Origin: Gliomastix tumulicola
Lineage: Eukaryota > Ascomycota > Sordariomycetes > Hypocreales > Bionectriaceae
Length of the DNA: 64,000 bases
NCBI GenBank assembly: GCA_001599755.1
Contig: BCHX01000008.1
Span: forward strand, 2,976,001 to 3,040,000
Direction of reading: 5' to 3'
The notes beneath the pieces were generated by a model. The model was not told the DNA's origin, ran no database searches, and worked only from the letters and a program-made list of their open reading frames with translations. This document shows positions 34,887 to 43,750 of the stretch, in pieces; positions within the stretch are counted from its first letter, which is position 1, and each line of letters begins with the position of its first letter. The position numbers and the translations under genes are program-made.

Positions 34887-35263
34887 ATGGCAGAGTCAAC
34901 AGCGCCCCAGACAGGCACAACCAGCGACATACCGACGTTCCCAACGACAATTTCCGTCCACAGCCAGCAGGCGGACGGTTCATCCCGAGTGCACATCGGC
35001 AACAACATCTTTGTCGAGCCCCAAGCGAAGCGTGCTCCGCCTAGGGCTTTGATATATGCGTGGCTGTCAGGTGGACTCGACTTCCAAGGACTGCTGGAGA
35101 AGATAATCAATGAAGCACGCATCCATACGGGTATCGAGGACGACCACAATCGAAATCAGCTGCACCATGAGCTGCTGAACTCGATCGAGTTCAGAAGATG
35201 GGTTGAAGGTGGTGATAAGTACCGAAAGCTGTGGTGTTGGGGTGCCCGTGAGTTTCTTTTTGA

Positions 35264-35305
<42 letters not shown>

Positions 35306-38300
35306 TGATTGACTCTTTTGCTTCAGCCGGTGCGGGAAAATCAGTGTTTGCGTGAGTAGCCCACGGTTTGCAGCCAGCTCCTCATGTCATGAGATATATT
35401 CGCCCAATGTGCTAACTTATGACATGTTGAAAGTTCGATAGTGGTACAGAGACTACGAGAACGACGAGCGAAGACCATTCAATGCGCCGGGAACGTGGTC
35501 GCAGAGCAGGATGCCAAGAGACAGCGCATTGCATACTTGCATCTCCAGTGTGCCAGTCCGTACAGTTTCAAGCAGCTTGTTGGCACTATCATATGGCAGG
35601 TCGTTGGAGATGATGAACTCCCGCAGGACTTGATCAATGTCTGGGATCAGTGCCAGGGAGGCAGTCTGCTTCCGACGGCTGCTACACTTCTGAGCCTACT
35701 CGACTTCTGCATTGGGAATCGCCTCGTATACGCGGTCATTGACGGTCTGGACGAGGTGCACCCGAAACATAGTCGCGACCTGGTCGGCCATTTGTCGCAA
35801 AACTCGAACGTGAGACTTTTGATCACGGGTCGCAAGAGCCGGTCGTTGGACAACATAACCAATGGATTCGTCAAGGCAAGAGTGCACGCCCATCACTCAG
35901 ACGTCGAACTATTCGTTCGCAACACTATCGCCGCAAGTCAGGAATTAAACGCTTGGTGTGCGACACGCCGGGGCTTGGAAGAAGATATTGTCTCTGGGAT
36001 CATGAAGGCCTGCGGAGAGATGTTCGTACTCTTTCACATTCACACCCGGAAAGTGAGATCATATGGCTGTTGTTTTCTAACCACCTCTCTAGATTCCTTT
36101 TGGCAAGGCTTCACATGGTAAAGCTTGTCGGAGCAATGACAGTGGAGGAAGTCAGAAGCATGTTGAAAGACCTACCAACCGACATCGACGATGTATATGC
36201 GCGCACTCTGCAGAGAATCGAGGAAAGCAGCACCACGGAACGATCGCTGGCATTCGACGTGCTCTCCTGGGTGATTTGCAGCCGCCGGCCATTACGAATG
36301 GCGGAACTTCAGCACGCTCTGGCCATATCGCCCGGAAGGACTATGCTGGACAGGGATCATTTGCATAGCGAAGATCTCATCCTTGCTGTCTGTCTGGGAC
36401 TGGTCAGTACTAAGGGGACCGTGTCGATTGTTCACTTGACGGCCGAAATCTTCCTGCGAAGGGAATGGAAAGATGAGCTATCGGCCCATCACGCCAAGAT
36501 CAGCCGAGCCTGTATCGCGTATCTGTCACTCACGACTTTGCAGCATAAGCCTGATGATGCCTCCGAATCGGCAAGCTCATCTATATCGCCACGATCCAAT
36601 CAACTTACGCTGGAGGAGAAGAGCAGTAAGTACCCATTCATCGGGTATGCTGTACTCTATCTGCAAGAACACCTTCGCCATATCCAAAAGAGCGACGCAT
36701 CTCGATCGCATACGCAGCATGAACTTCGATCACTGTTACAGAACCATTATAAGAGAAGTTTCTATATCGAAGCACTCGGCAGTCATGGTCCTCTAAGGGA
36801 CACGATGAACCCAATCGGCATCATCAGACTCGCTGCGGTCAATCATGATGAAGAGCGCGAGCTGATTGCCCGACTTCATCAGTCCAACTTTCTCGATGGC
36901 AGACCCCCGGGATTTCGGATCGAACAAATCCTGGAGCAGAGTCGCAGGCTGAGGCTCACTGCGGGTGCTGATGTCGATGATCAAGAGAGTACAGGTGCTT
37001 CTGCCCAGAGCCCGCCGCTTGAGCCGCTTGCTCCCCCCAAATATCCTCAGTTTGACGCTCCGGCTGGACCCGAACATCAACTACCCAGTCTACCCAGTCG
37101 ACCCAGTCTACCCAGTATGACCAACGACATTTGGGGTAGTTTTGACCATCTCGAGGACGAGGATGAGGACGAGGATGAGGACGAGGATGAGGACGAGGAC
37201 GAGGACGAGGACGAGGATGAGGATGAGGATGAGGATGAGGACGAGGACGAGGACGAGGACGAGGATGAGGACGAGGGCGATTACGGCACCCTAAACAACC
37301 TGGAAATTGACTATGAAGACGTGGGCCGTATCTTCCGTCGGCATGAAATAGATGATATGGTCACCGCCCGGTATTCAGAGCTTGTGCGAAGACTTGGCGG
37401 TGCGGAATCTCTGGGTCTCTCGGAGCGCATTGAGAAAGTCTATCAAGTCTGTCAATCAGTGGCAGTCGAGTTGGTAACTCCACTCCATCTCGCAGCGAGG
37501 CTGGGCTGGGCGCCCATTGTCGAGGAACTTCTGTCAGGTGGCGATTCGTTGCAAATAAACGCTCCTGACCCTGCAGGTAAGACACCGCTTCAGATTGCGG
37601 TGGGACAGAAGCATTGGGACTTCGCCATGGCTTTACTTCACCAAGGCGCCTACTACGATTTCCAGGTCCCCGAACATCACGAAGTCTTGCTGCATCTTCT
37701 TCATCACAACCAGTTTGAGCTTGCGAGGCAAATGGTCTTGAAGATCGCCGGCATACAGCACGCACTTGAGCACAGTGAGGGACGTCATGCAGGACTTCAT
37801 TCATGGTTGGCGTTCGTGGTTCAATGGTTTCAATGGAGTGCATTCATGCCTCAGTGGATCATCGGCCTCGCCGTTTTGATTTTCTGGAAAGCCACAGATG
37901 CCAAAGCGCAGCAGAACCGACGACGTGCGCAGGGGCAGCAGGATATAATTGAGGACCCTGATGCTACACAGTCCTCACCCGAAGTTGAAGCCCACCAAAT
38001 CTGCTTACGTTTGCTGGGGTCCGTCGCTCTCTCCGACACTTCCGAGGTCGGCAGAATTATGGACTCGGATAGATCTAACGCAAGCCTGGACATTCGAGAT
38101 AAATTTAGCTTGTTCTGTCGCACAGCTGTGTTTCTAGCCATTTCGCTGGACTCGGCCTCGACTGTCCGGGCTTTGCTTGACGGCGGCGTTCCCCTCAACA
38201 GCCGCGGGTTTGGCGGCGATACCCTCCTACACTTTGCAGCAAAGCGAAACCGGGTGCAAGTGGCCGAAGCTCTTGTCGAACGGGGTGTGAACCTCGAGGC

Positions 38301-38800
38301 GAGGAATGACGAGCGATACACCGCTTGGGGCGCGTCACTACACAATCTTCATTGCCAAGAAGGTCCGAACTGTTTTACTCCCCGCCGTTCGGCTGCAGAT
38401 GAGGGCTTTGGCTAACACGTTCTGAGCAGTTATCGGGTTCCTAGAACGATCTGGTGCACGCCGAGAGCCATTTGGGAAGAATGGTGTGAATGCCTTATAC
38501 CAGGCAGCCGCTGGCGGCCATGTCAAGAACGTCCAATTTCTTCTGAGTATCGGGATCAATCCTTCCATCTCGACAGTCTACGACTGGACACCACTACACT
38601 GGGGTATCAGACAGGACATCCTGATTTCGAAGGCTCTCGTGGAAGCCGGCGCGGATGTCAACGCTCAGGCGGATAGTGGCGAAACACCCCTGGACAAACT
38701 CGGTGCGTCGCCGCATGAGGAAATTTACCGGTTCATGAGAGCTAGTGGGGCCTTACTTTCATCTGAACTGCCTGGACTGCTGCCAGGGGAGAGACGGTGA
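34887..38800 (+). CDS. NACHT NLR with N-terminal HRAM-like motif and ankyrin-type sensor
   Basis: Five exons (34887-35247, 35327-35351, 35434-36021, 36093-38362, 38430-38800) give 1204 residues in frame. Residues 20-45 carry an HRAM-like motif (TISVHSQQADGSSRVHIGNN). NACHT features are P-loop GAPGAGKS (119-126) and Walker B VIDGLDE (230-236). FLLARLHM and a winged-helix-like LAFDVLSWVICSRRPLRMAE region (about 376-400) follow. Then come a Pro/Ser linker, 41 consecutive Glu/Asp (679-719), ankyrin-like repeats from about 785, a hydrophobic segment (895-923) and more ankyrin repeats to about 1190. Known fungal HRAM-NLRs sense a ligand, oligomerise and template amyloid folding of a HET-S-type effector, here the divergent neighbour. 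The third and fourth introns use weak donors (GTTCGT, GTCCGA), chosen because they restore continuous domains. The sensor end differs from the WD40 array of Podospora NWD2. Confidence 0.88.
35266..35305. repeat. poly-C homopolymer (40 nt) inside NLR intron 1
   Basis: Forty consecutive C between the intron 1 donor (35248) and acceptor (35326). It is the longest homopolymer in the window; its exact length in the assembly is doubtful. Confidence 0.95.
37081..37116 (+). repeat. four 9-nt tandem units in the NLR linker
   Basis: Units CTACCCAGT, CTACCCAGT, CGACCCAGT, CTACCCAGT encode LPS-LPS-RPS-LPS just before the acidic run. Confidence 0.85.
37153..37275 (+). repeat. GAGGAY hexanucleotide array coding a 41-residue acidic run
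   Basis: Alternating GAG and GAC/GAT codons encode 21 Glu and 20 Asp with no interruption. Two hexamer variants (GAGGAC, GAGGAT) are mixed, as expected for unit duplication. Confidence 0.95.
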
Positions 38801-39167
38801 CGGTGGGCTCGTCCGTTGTCTAAGTTTTTCGTCTAATACATCTGATTGAGCCGCCAGGTACTGGGCCAAATTAATGTTAAGCAGAAAGTTGAAGCGACGA
38901 CTTAGATTCGGGGAGTTCTGCAAATCCATGAGTGCTGTGGAACTTGGTGTATATTTAGTTGGACAATGGAGAAACTCTTTCCACGCAGCATTGGCTCGTG
39001 CAGCCTCCTAGCAACTCGTCGGTTTCACGGAGCCTGGCCCGTCCCTGTGCGTCTTCGTGATATGTTCTTTGTCTCAAACGATACTAATTACGCCATAAGA
39101 GGGAGACCCCCGGACCTGTGACGACCCGTCTTTAACCTCATCATAACAGATACTTCCATCCGATATC
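38801..39167. other. intergenic, NLR to APH-like kinase
   Basis: 3' flank of the NLR and promoter of the kinase gene. No further feature is visible. Confidence 0.5.
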
Positions 39168-40397
39168 ATGCCGATCAAACCCCCAAGCGCCAATTGGAAA
39201 GGGTTTGCCGGCCTACAGCCCGGCCCGGGCAGCCTCCGCGAGCGCCTCCAAACCGTTCTTTCTACGGCCGATTTCCAGCAGCTCGAGCAAGCGGCTCTAC
39301 GCGCCCGCATCAAGCAGGATGAGATGGCAGACCCAGGCCTGACCTGTGCCGTAGACCCGTCTTCTTTCGCTTACGGTCTCAACAACATCGTGCTGGAGGT
39401 CTCCTTCTCCGACGGAGTGTACTGGATCGCCAGGATCAATCACGGCAAGGCGCACGCGAAAAGCGCGGCAAACCTGCTGAGTGAGGTCGCGACAGTGAGC
39501 ACACTCAAAGAACGAACAAGCATACCCGTCCCCCAAGTCTTTGCTTACGACCACTCATCTTCCAACCAAGTGGGCTATCCCTATATCCTTATGGAGTATC
39601 TCGAAGGGCGGCAGCTTGGGGGGAGGATTGCTTCTCAGTTGGCCCCCGAGTTTCTCCCCAAGGTTGCCAAACAAATAGCAGAAGTCCTATTCCAGCTTCA
39701 CCAACTGACCTTTGATCGACTCGGCCAACTCTGGCGCGGAACTGACGGCAACGGACCTCTCGAAATCGTCCCCCTGGACTCCGACAACCCATCATCGCCC
39801 GACCACTCGCCTACGCGAACATCATCACTCGAGTGGTTCTATGCCAGCCGTCAGAAGGACAACAGGGAGGCTCTGGGGGACCACCCCGACGATTCAGAAT
39901 GGAGAACAGCCTGCTGGGTTCTGAAGGCAGCTGCGCCTCATTTCATCATCCAAGACCGGGTCAACGGCCCGTTTCCTCTCTGCCACATCGACTTCCACTA
40001 CCGGAACCTCCTTTTCGACGACGACTACAATATCAAGGGCGTCATTGACTGGAGTCACGCACAGGCGGCTCCAATGGAGCGACTGATTGTTTCTCCCGAG
40101 TTCATCACAGTCCCGGCAGGTTCGGACGAGCTGAATAAGAAGATACTCGATTTCCGAGCTCTGGTACGCGAGCACCTACAGCAGCTGGAGAAGGCGCAGC
40201 TCTCGGATGGCGAGGTCCCATCAACCCTCCTCTCCGATATCTTTGGTTCCAAGAGAGCCGATATCATCCATCGATGCACGTTCAGCTTTCCGCGTCGGGC
40301 TTTGTGGGATGGGCGAATGGTAGCCGGCTTGATCTACGGGGAGCATGTTTCGTGGGAGCAACTCGTGCGCGTGTACGGAAACGCAGATATGTTCTAG
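39168..40397 (+). CDS. aminoglycoside phosphotransferase (APH)-fold kinase-like protein
   Basis: An intronless gene of 409 residues with the APH/choline-kinase fold. The N-lobe has NNIVLEVSFSDGVYWIARIN (nucleotide-binding strands) and YPYILMEYLEGRQLGG (hinge). The catalytic loop is HIDFHYRN (His273, Asp275, Asn280) and the metal-binding Asp is Asp294 in VIDWSHAQAAPME. In filamentous fungi these proteins form large families and are mostly of unknown substrate; antibiotic resistance should not be assumed. A C-terminal segment FSFPRRALWDGRMVAGLIYGE is typical of the fungal subgroup. It follows the NLR on the same strand 367 nt downstream. Confidence 0.9.
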   Translation: MPIKPPSANWKGFAGLQPGPGSLRERLQTVLSTADFQQLEQAALRARIKQDEMADPGLTCAVDPSSFAYGLNNIVLEVSFSDGVYWIARINHGKAHAKSAANLLSEVATVSTLKERTSIPVPQVFAYDHSSSNQVGYPYILMEYLEGRQLGGRIASQLAPEFLPKVAKQIAEVLFQLHQLTFDRLGQLWRGTDGNGPLEIVPLDSDNPSSPDHSPTRTSSLEWFYASRQKDNREALGDHPDDSEWRTACWVLKAAAPHFIIQDRVNGPFPLCHIDFHYRNLLFDDDYNIKGVIDWSHAQAAPMERLIVSPEFITVPAGSDELNKKILDFRALVREHLQQLEKAQLSDGEVPSTLLSDIFGSKRADIIHRCTFSFPRRALWDGRMVAGLIYGEHVSWEQLVRVYGNADMF

Positions 40398-40611
40398 GAT
40401 GTGGCTGCACCGCGTTCGCGTGTCGTTCTTTCATATATCAAAAGAGTCGGGGACGCAGTCACGTCCCAGGTGGTTTCATAGTTCATTCAAGTAACGATTG
40501 GTTTTACGATCCCTATCCTGACAAGTGCATCAAACGTTTTTGCCATTATTTGCTATCAGCGTGCGCCTGCTGCCATAGATCACACCCCTTGAAGGAAATT
40601 CAGGTCTCAGA

Positions 40612-41686
40612 TCAGGTCTGAGTCCCCCCGCTCGATTCGGTCTCCGACGATGGCGTATCGTCCTCGTCGCTCTGAAACAGGTCCGTGCTGTGCTGCCAAA
40701 CATGATAATCCACCACTCGCCCATCGGCATCCCATTGCAGATTATTCTCCAGCTCCAACCGCTGCCCGGTAATGGCGTCGAAGGCCTGTATGCTGAGCGA
40801 TGGAATCCTATGCGTTATGACCCGAACGATGCGAGGATTATTCAGCCCCAGGGCCAGTGCGGAAGCCTGCCCCTCGATGGACTGCTTCAGCTGCGCGAAA
40901 GGTTCTCCGGGGACCGGCTGGCAGCGTTCGGGGAAACGGCACGACGTTGATGTACTGGAAAGCTCCGAGAGGCTGAGATTGACGATGATCTCCTCGAGCT
41001 GGAGCGGCTCCTCCTTGCTCTTTGGAAGCGCCAGCAGGGTCTCGCAGACGGTATTCATCCGGCAGTGGAGGCGCCGCAGGGACGGAAGCAGCGAGTTGAT
41101 CGAGGCGCAGAAGTGCACGCTGACACCACTGCCACTGTCCGTCGGGCCTTGGGGGAACGACCCCGCAACGTCGAACTCGAGGGATGTCAGATGTCGGAGG
41201 GAGAGGAAATCGTCCAAGGGCTTGGGCATCAGATACCCCTGCCCCGTCGAGATCCGCAGCAGGCTCAGGGTCGTTGCGTTCAGGCTCCGCCTTGATCGTC
41301 AGTTGCCGTAGCTTTGGGCACTGTTTGAGCTGAGCAGCCATCGTCGCGAGGGCGGTGTTCAGGTGAGCAGACCATTCGAGGGCAGAGCTGGCATCTGCGT
41401 CCAAATCCGCATCCTCAACGTGCGCCCCGCTGGGCGACCACCCCTCGAAAACCAAGGCGGCTGTATTGATGTAAGGTCGAATCCGGACGAGCGTTGCGAT
41501 CTCCTCCCCTGCAAGCCGTGTGATAGTCCCCGGCGTCAAGTGGAGGTCCTTGGCCAAGACCTGCCAGGCACAAACGTGCCACTGCTTGGAGACGGTGAGG
41601 CGGCGGATATCTTGGCAGAAGAAGTCCGAGCCCAAGTATCCGATGACGAAGGATAGTAGCTCTAGAGGCAGCTGGAGAAGAGACAT
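40612..41686 (-). pseudogene. F-box protein gene broken by one frameshift
   Basis: From ATG 41686 the frame starts with an F-box (LPLELLSFVIGYLGSDFF, then RRLTVSKQWHVCAWQVL) and a leucine-rich middle section ending KQCPKLRQLTIKAEP. Near 41276-41284 the homologous-looking frame shifts by one: the continuation NATTLSLLRIS, LRHLTSLEFDV, SLRRLHCRMNTV and an acidic C-terminus run in another frame to the stop at 40612. No GT donor lies before the shift, so an intron does not explain it. Joined, it would be about 357 residues, a normal size for a fungal F-box/LRR-type substrate adaptor of SCF ubiquitin ligases. Either the gene is a recent pseudogene or a single-base sequence error is present. An upstream in-frame ATG at 41749 is an alternative start. 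Confidence 0.75.
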
Positions 41687-42038
41687 GGTGTCTTTTGCCC
41701 TGAGTTTGAAGAACGATGAATGAATGATTTGAGGCAGTCGAGAATCCATGGTGGAAACAATGCAGTGTGTGGGGGAAATGATTGACTCTTCTGGCGGTGA
41801 GTCAGCCACTGTTCTCAACTACTTACCTACCCTAGACCTTCACGCACCAGATGTTACTATCTCAATTGAGGATAGTCCAGGGCGTACTCACATCAAACCT
41901 CCCCAACATCAAAGCTCAGCTCAGTCAAAGCTTCGAGATGAGGCCGATCCCCGCACTAACGACAGCACGGCTCGTGCTCTCTGCACCGCACAGCCAATTG
42001 TGAACCAGCGCCGCCGTCACTGGAATTTAACAACAGAT
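41687..42038. other. divergent spacer between F-box gene and Zn2Cys6 gene
   Basis: A 352-nt spacer. The plus frame of the regulator stays open through it back to 41748, but the sequence there is not protein-like and lies over the F-box N-terminus, so I treat it as non-coding leader. Confidence 0.5.
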
Positions 42039-43658
42039 ATGAGCTCCAGAGTGCCGCGCATCTCCAGGGCGTGTGACGCCTGCCGCACGCGCAAAGTCCG
42101 CTGCGACGGCAGAACGCCCTGCGCGCAGTGCAGCCACTTCGACGTCCAGTGCATCTTCTCCCCTCCCGAGAAGCGCAAGAACCCGGTCCGGGGCCGTCTC
42201 GTCGCCAAGGTGCGCGGCGAGGCCACGGAATTCACCAAATGGGCCGAGTCCAGCGCTGGCAAGGGCGGCGGCGGCGCCACTGCTGCTACTGTTGCTGCCG
42301 CTGCAGTTGCTGAGTCATCGCCCTCGCCGTACAGCCATGGCCAGGCCGGCGACTCCCCCTCCTCCTCGTCGACGGCGAGCTACACGCCCGAGTTCTTCAC
42401 GCGGCTGCTCCCGGGCTTCGAGGCGACCGTCTTCCCCGTGAACCCGATCATCACGGCCGCCGAGCTGCGCGCGGCCGTCCAGGGCATGCACGACAGCAGC
42501 GAGGACGCGGCGCTCGTGTGGTCCTTCGCGTCCGTCACCATCTTCCTCACGCGCGCGTCCGAGACGATGCGCGACAGCGACGCCACGCGCATCGACGACC
42601 TCCTCCAGCGCGGGCTCGAGTCCCACCGCCAGGCCGACCTCGACGTCACCACGGCCGAGGAGCATCCGACCACCATCAAGCGCGTCGTCACGTGCCTCTT
42701 CCTCGAGGTCGCCATGATGGCCTTCCGCCGCTTCGAGCGCAGCTTCGCCATCCTGCGCGAGGCCGTCGGCATGCTGCAGATCCTCAAGGTCCGCGGCTGG
42801 CAGGCCCGCGACGCGGCCGAGGCTGCCCGCTTGCAGAGGATCTACTGGGAGGCCTTCATCCACGAGCGCTTCCTGACCATCGCCTGCGGGTACCCCAGCG
42901 TCCTGCAGCCGCTCGAGACCGGGCTGCCGGTGCCGGATCCGAGTCTGCCGCCGCACGTCGAGCTGGGCTTCAACCGGCTGATCTGCCTGTTCCAGGTGCT
43001 GGACTGGCCGTTCCTGACGTACTGGCACGAGCAGTTGTGTGACACGCGCTCGGCCGACATCACGGCGCAGTGGATCGAGGCGAAGCAGGCCCAGCTTGAT
43101 GGGGACGAGGCCGGCGCCGCGGAAGCCGAACGACAGCTCCATGCAGAGGGCAAAGGCGCCCTCAGCGAGTTCCAGCACGCGGACCTCTTCGTCACGCGGC
43201 TCTGGCTGCGCACCGTCCTCTGGCAGCTCGCCCTCTCCAACGGCCTGCTCTGCTCCGACCCGTCCACCACCTCCCACGAGGGCCTGTCCCTGAACTTCCC
43301 CGCACGCCGGCTCGCCGCCCAGCTGCAGAGCCTCAAGGGCCGCCTGGGCAGCGTCGCGAGCATCAGCACGCAGGGAAGCGGCATCGTGCAGAAGCTCTTC
43401 GAGATCACGAGCACCGTCGCCGACGTCCTGGCCGCGCTGGCAGTGGCCGCCGCCGCCGCCGATGACGACGACGACGACGACGACGACGATAACGGCGCGG
43501 TGCCCACGCACAGCGAGATGGAGGCGCGGGTGGCGGACTTTGTGGTGCTGGTCGGGTGGCTGACGCAGTTTGAGCGTGTGCGCGAGGAGCAGAGGGAGTA
43601 TCTCAACGAAAAGCTGCGGGCGCTGCAAGAGCGCTATCCCGGGGCGACGGTCACTTGA
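42039..43658 (+). CDS. Zn2Cys6 transcription factor next to a GH32 gene
   Basis: An intronless gene of 539 residues from the ATG at 42039 (MSSRVPRISRACDACR). The zinc cluster is Cys12-x2-Cys15-x6-Cys22-x5-Cys28-x2-Cys31-x6-Cys38, with a basic tail EKRKNPVRGRLVAKVRG. An Ala/Gly/Ser-rich linker follows, then a middle domain beginning SYTPEFFTRLLPGFEATVFPVNPIITAAELRAAV and containing LQRIYWEAFIHERFLTIACGYPSVL. This arrangement resembles AmyR/InuR-type sugar regulators. With a GH32 fructosidase 92 nt away tail-to-tail, a role in sucrose or fructan use is a reasonable inference, not shown. A run of 11 Asp (near residues 475-486) precedes the C-terminus. The frame is open upstream to 41748, but that adds 97 non-conserved-looking residues. 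Confidence 0.9.
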   Translation: MSSRVPRISRACDACRTRKVRCDGRTPCAQCSHFDVQCIFSPPEKRKNPVRGRLVAKVRGEATEFTKWAESSAGKGGGGATAATVAAAAVAESSPSPYSHGQAGDSPSSSSTASYTPEFFTRLLPGFEATVFPVNPIITAAELRAAVQGMHDSSEDAALVWSFASVTIFLTRASETMRDSDATRIDDLLQRGLESHRQADLDVTTAEEHPTTIKRVVTCLFLEVAMMAFRRFERSFAILREAVGMLQILKVRGWQARDAAEAARLQRIYWEAFIHERFLTIACGYPSVLQPLETGLPVPDPSLPPHVELGFNRLICLFQVLDWPFLTYWHEQLCDTRSADITAQWIEAKQAQLDGDEAGAAEAERQLHAEGKGALSEFQHADLFVTRLWLRTVLWQLALSNGLLCSDPSTTSHEGLSLNFPARRLAAQLQSLKGRLGSVASISTQGSGIVQKLFEITSTVADVLAALAVAAAAADDDDDDDDDDNGAVPTHSEMEARVADFVVLVGWLTQFERVREEQREYLNEKLRALQERYPGATVT

Positions 43659-43750
43659 GCTTTTCGCGGAAAAGAAAAGAAAAACTACGCACTGTTTTTT
43701 GAATCTACGAGTATACATCTTGTCGTTGTTGTCTATTCGCGTGCTATTCT

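Noticed and set aside
39168..40397. Antibiotic-resistance aminoglycoside kinase
   Set aside because: The APH fold is clear, but fungal members of this superfamily are generally unrelated to aminoglycoside resistance and the substrate cannot be inferred.
41748..42038. 97-residue N-terminal extension of the second Zn2Cys6 protein
   Set aside because: It overlaps the start of the F-box gene and is unlike the short N-termini that precede the zinc cluster in this family. The ATG at 42039 is adjacent to the cluster.
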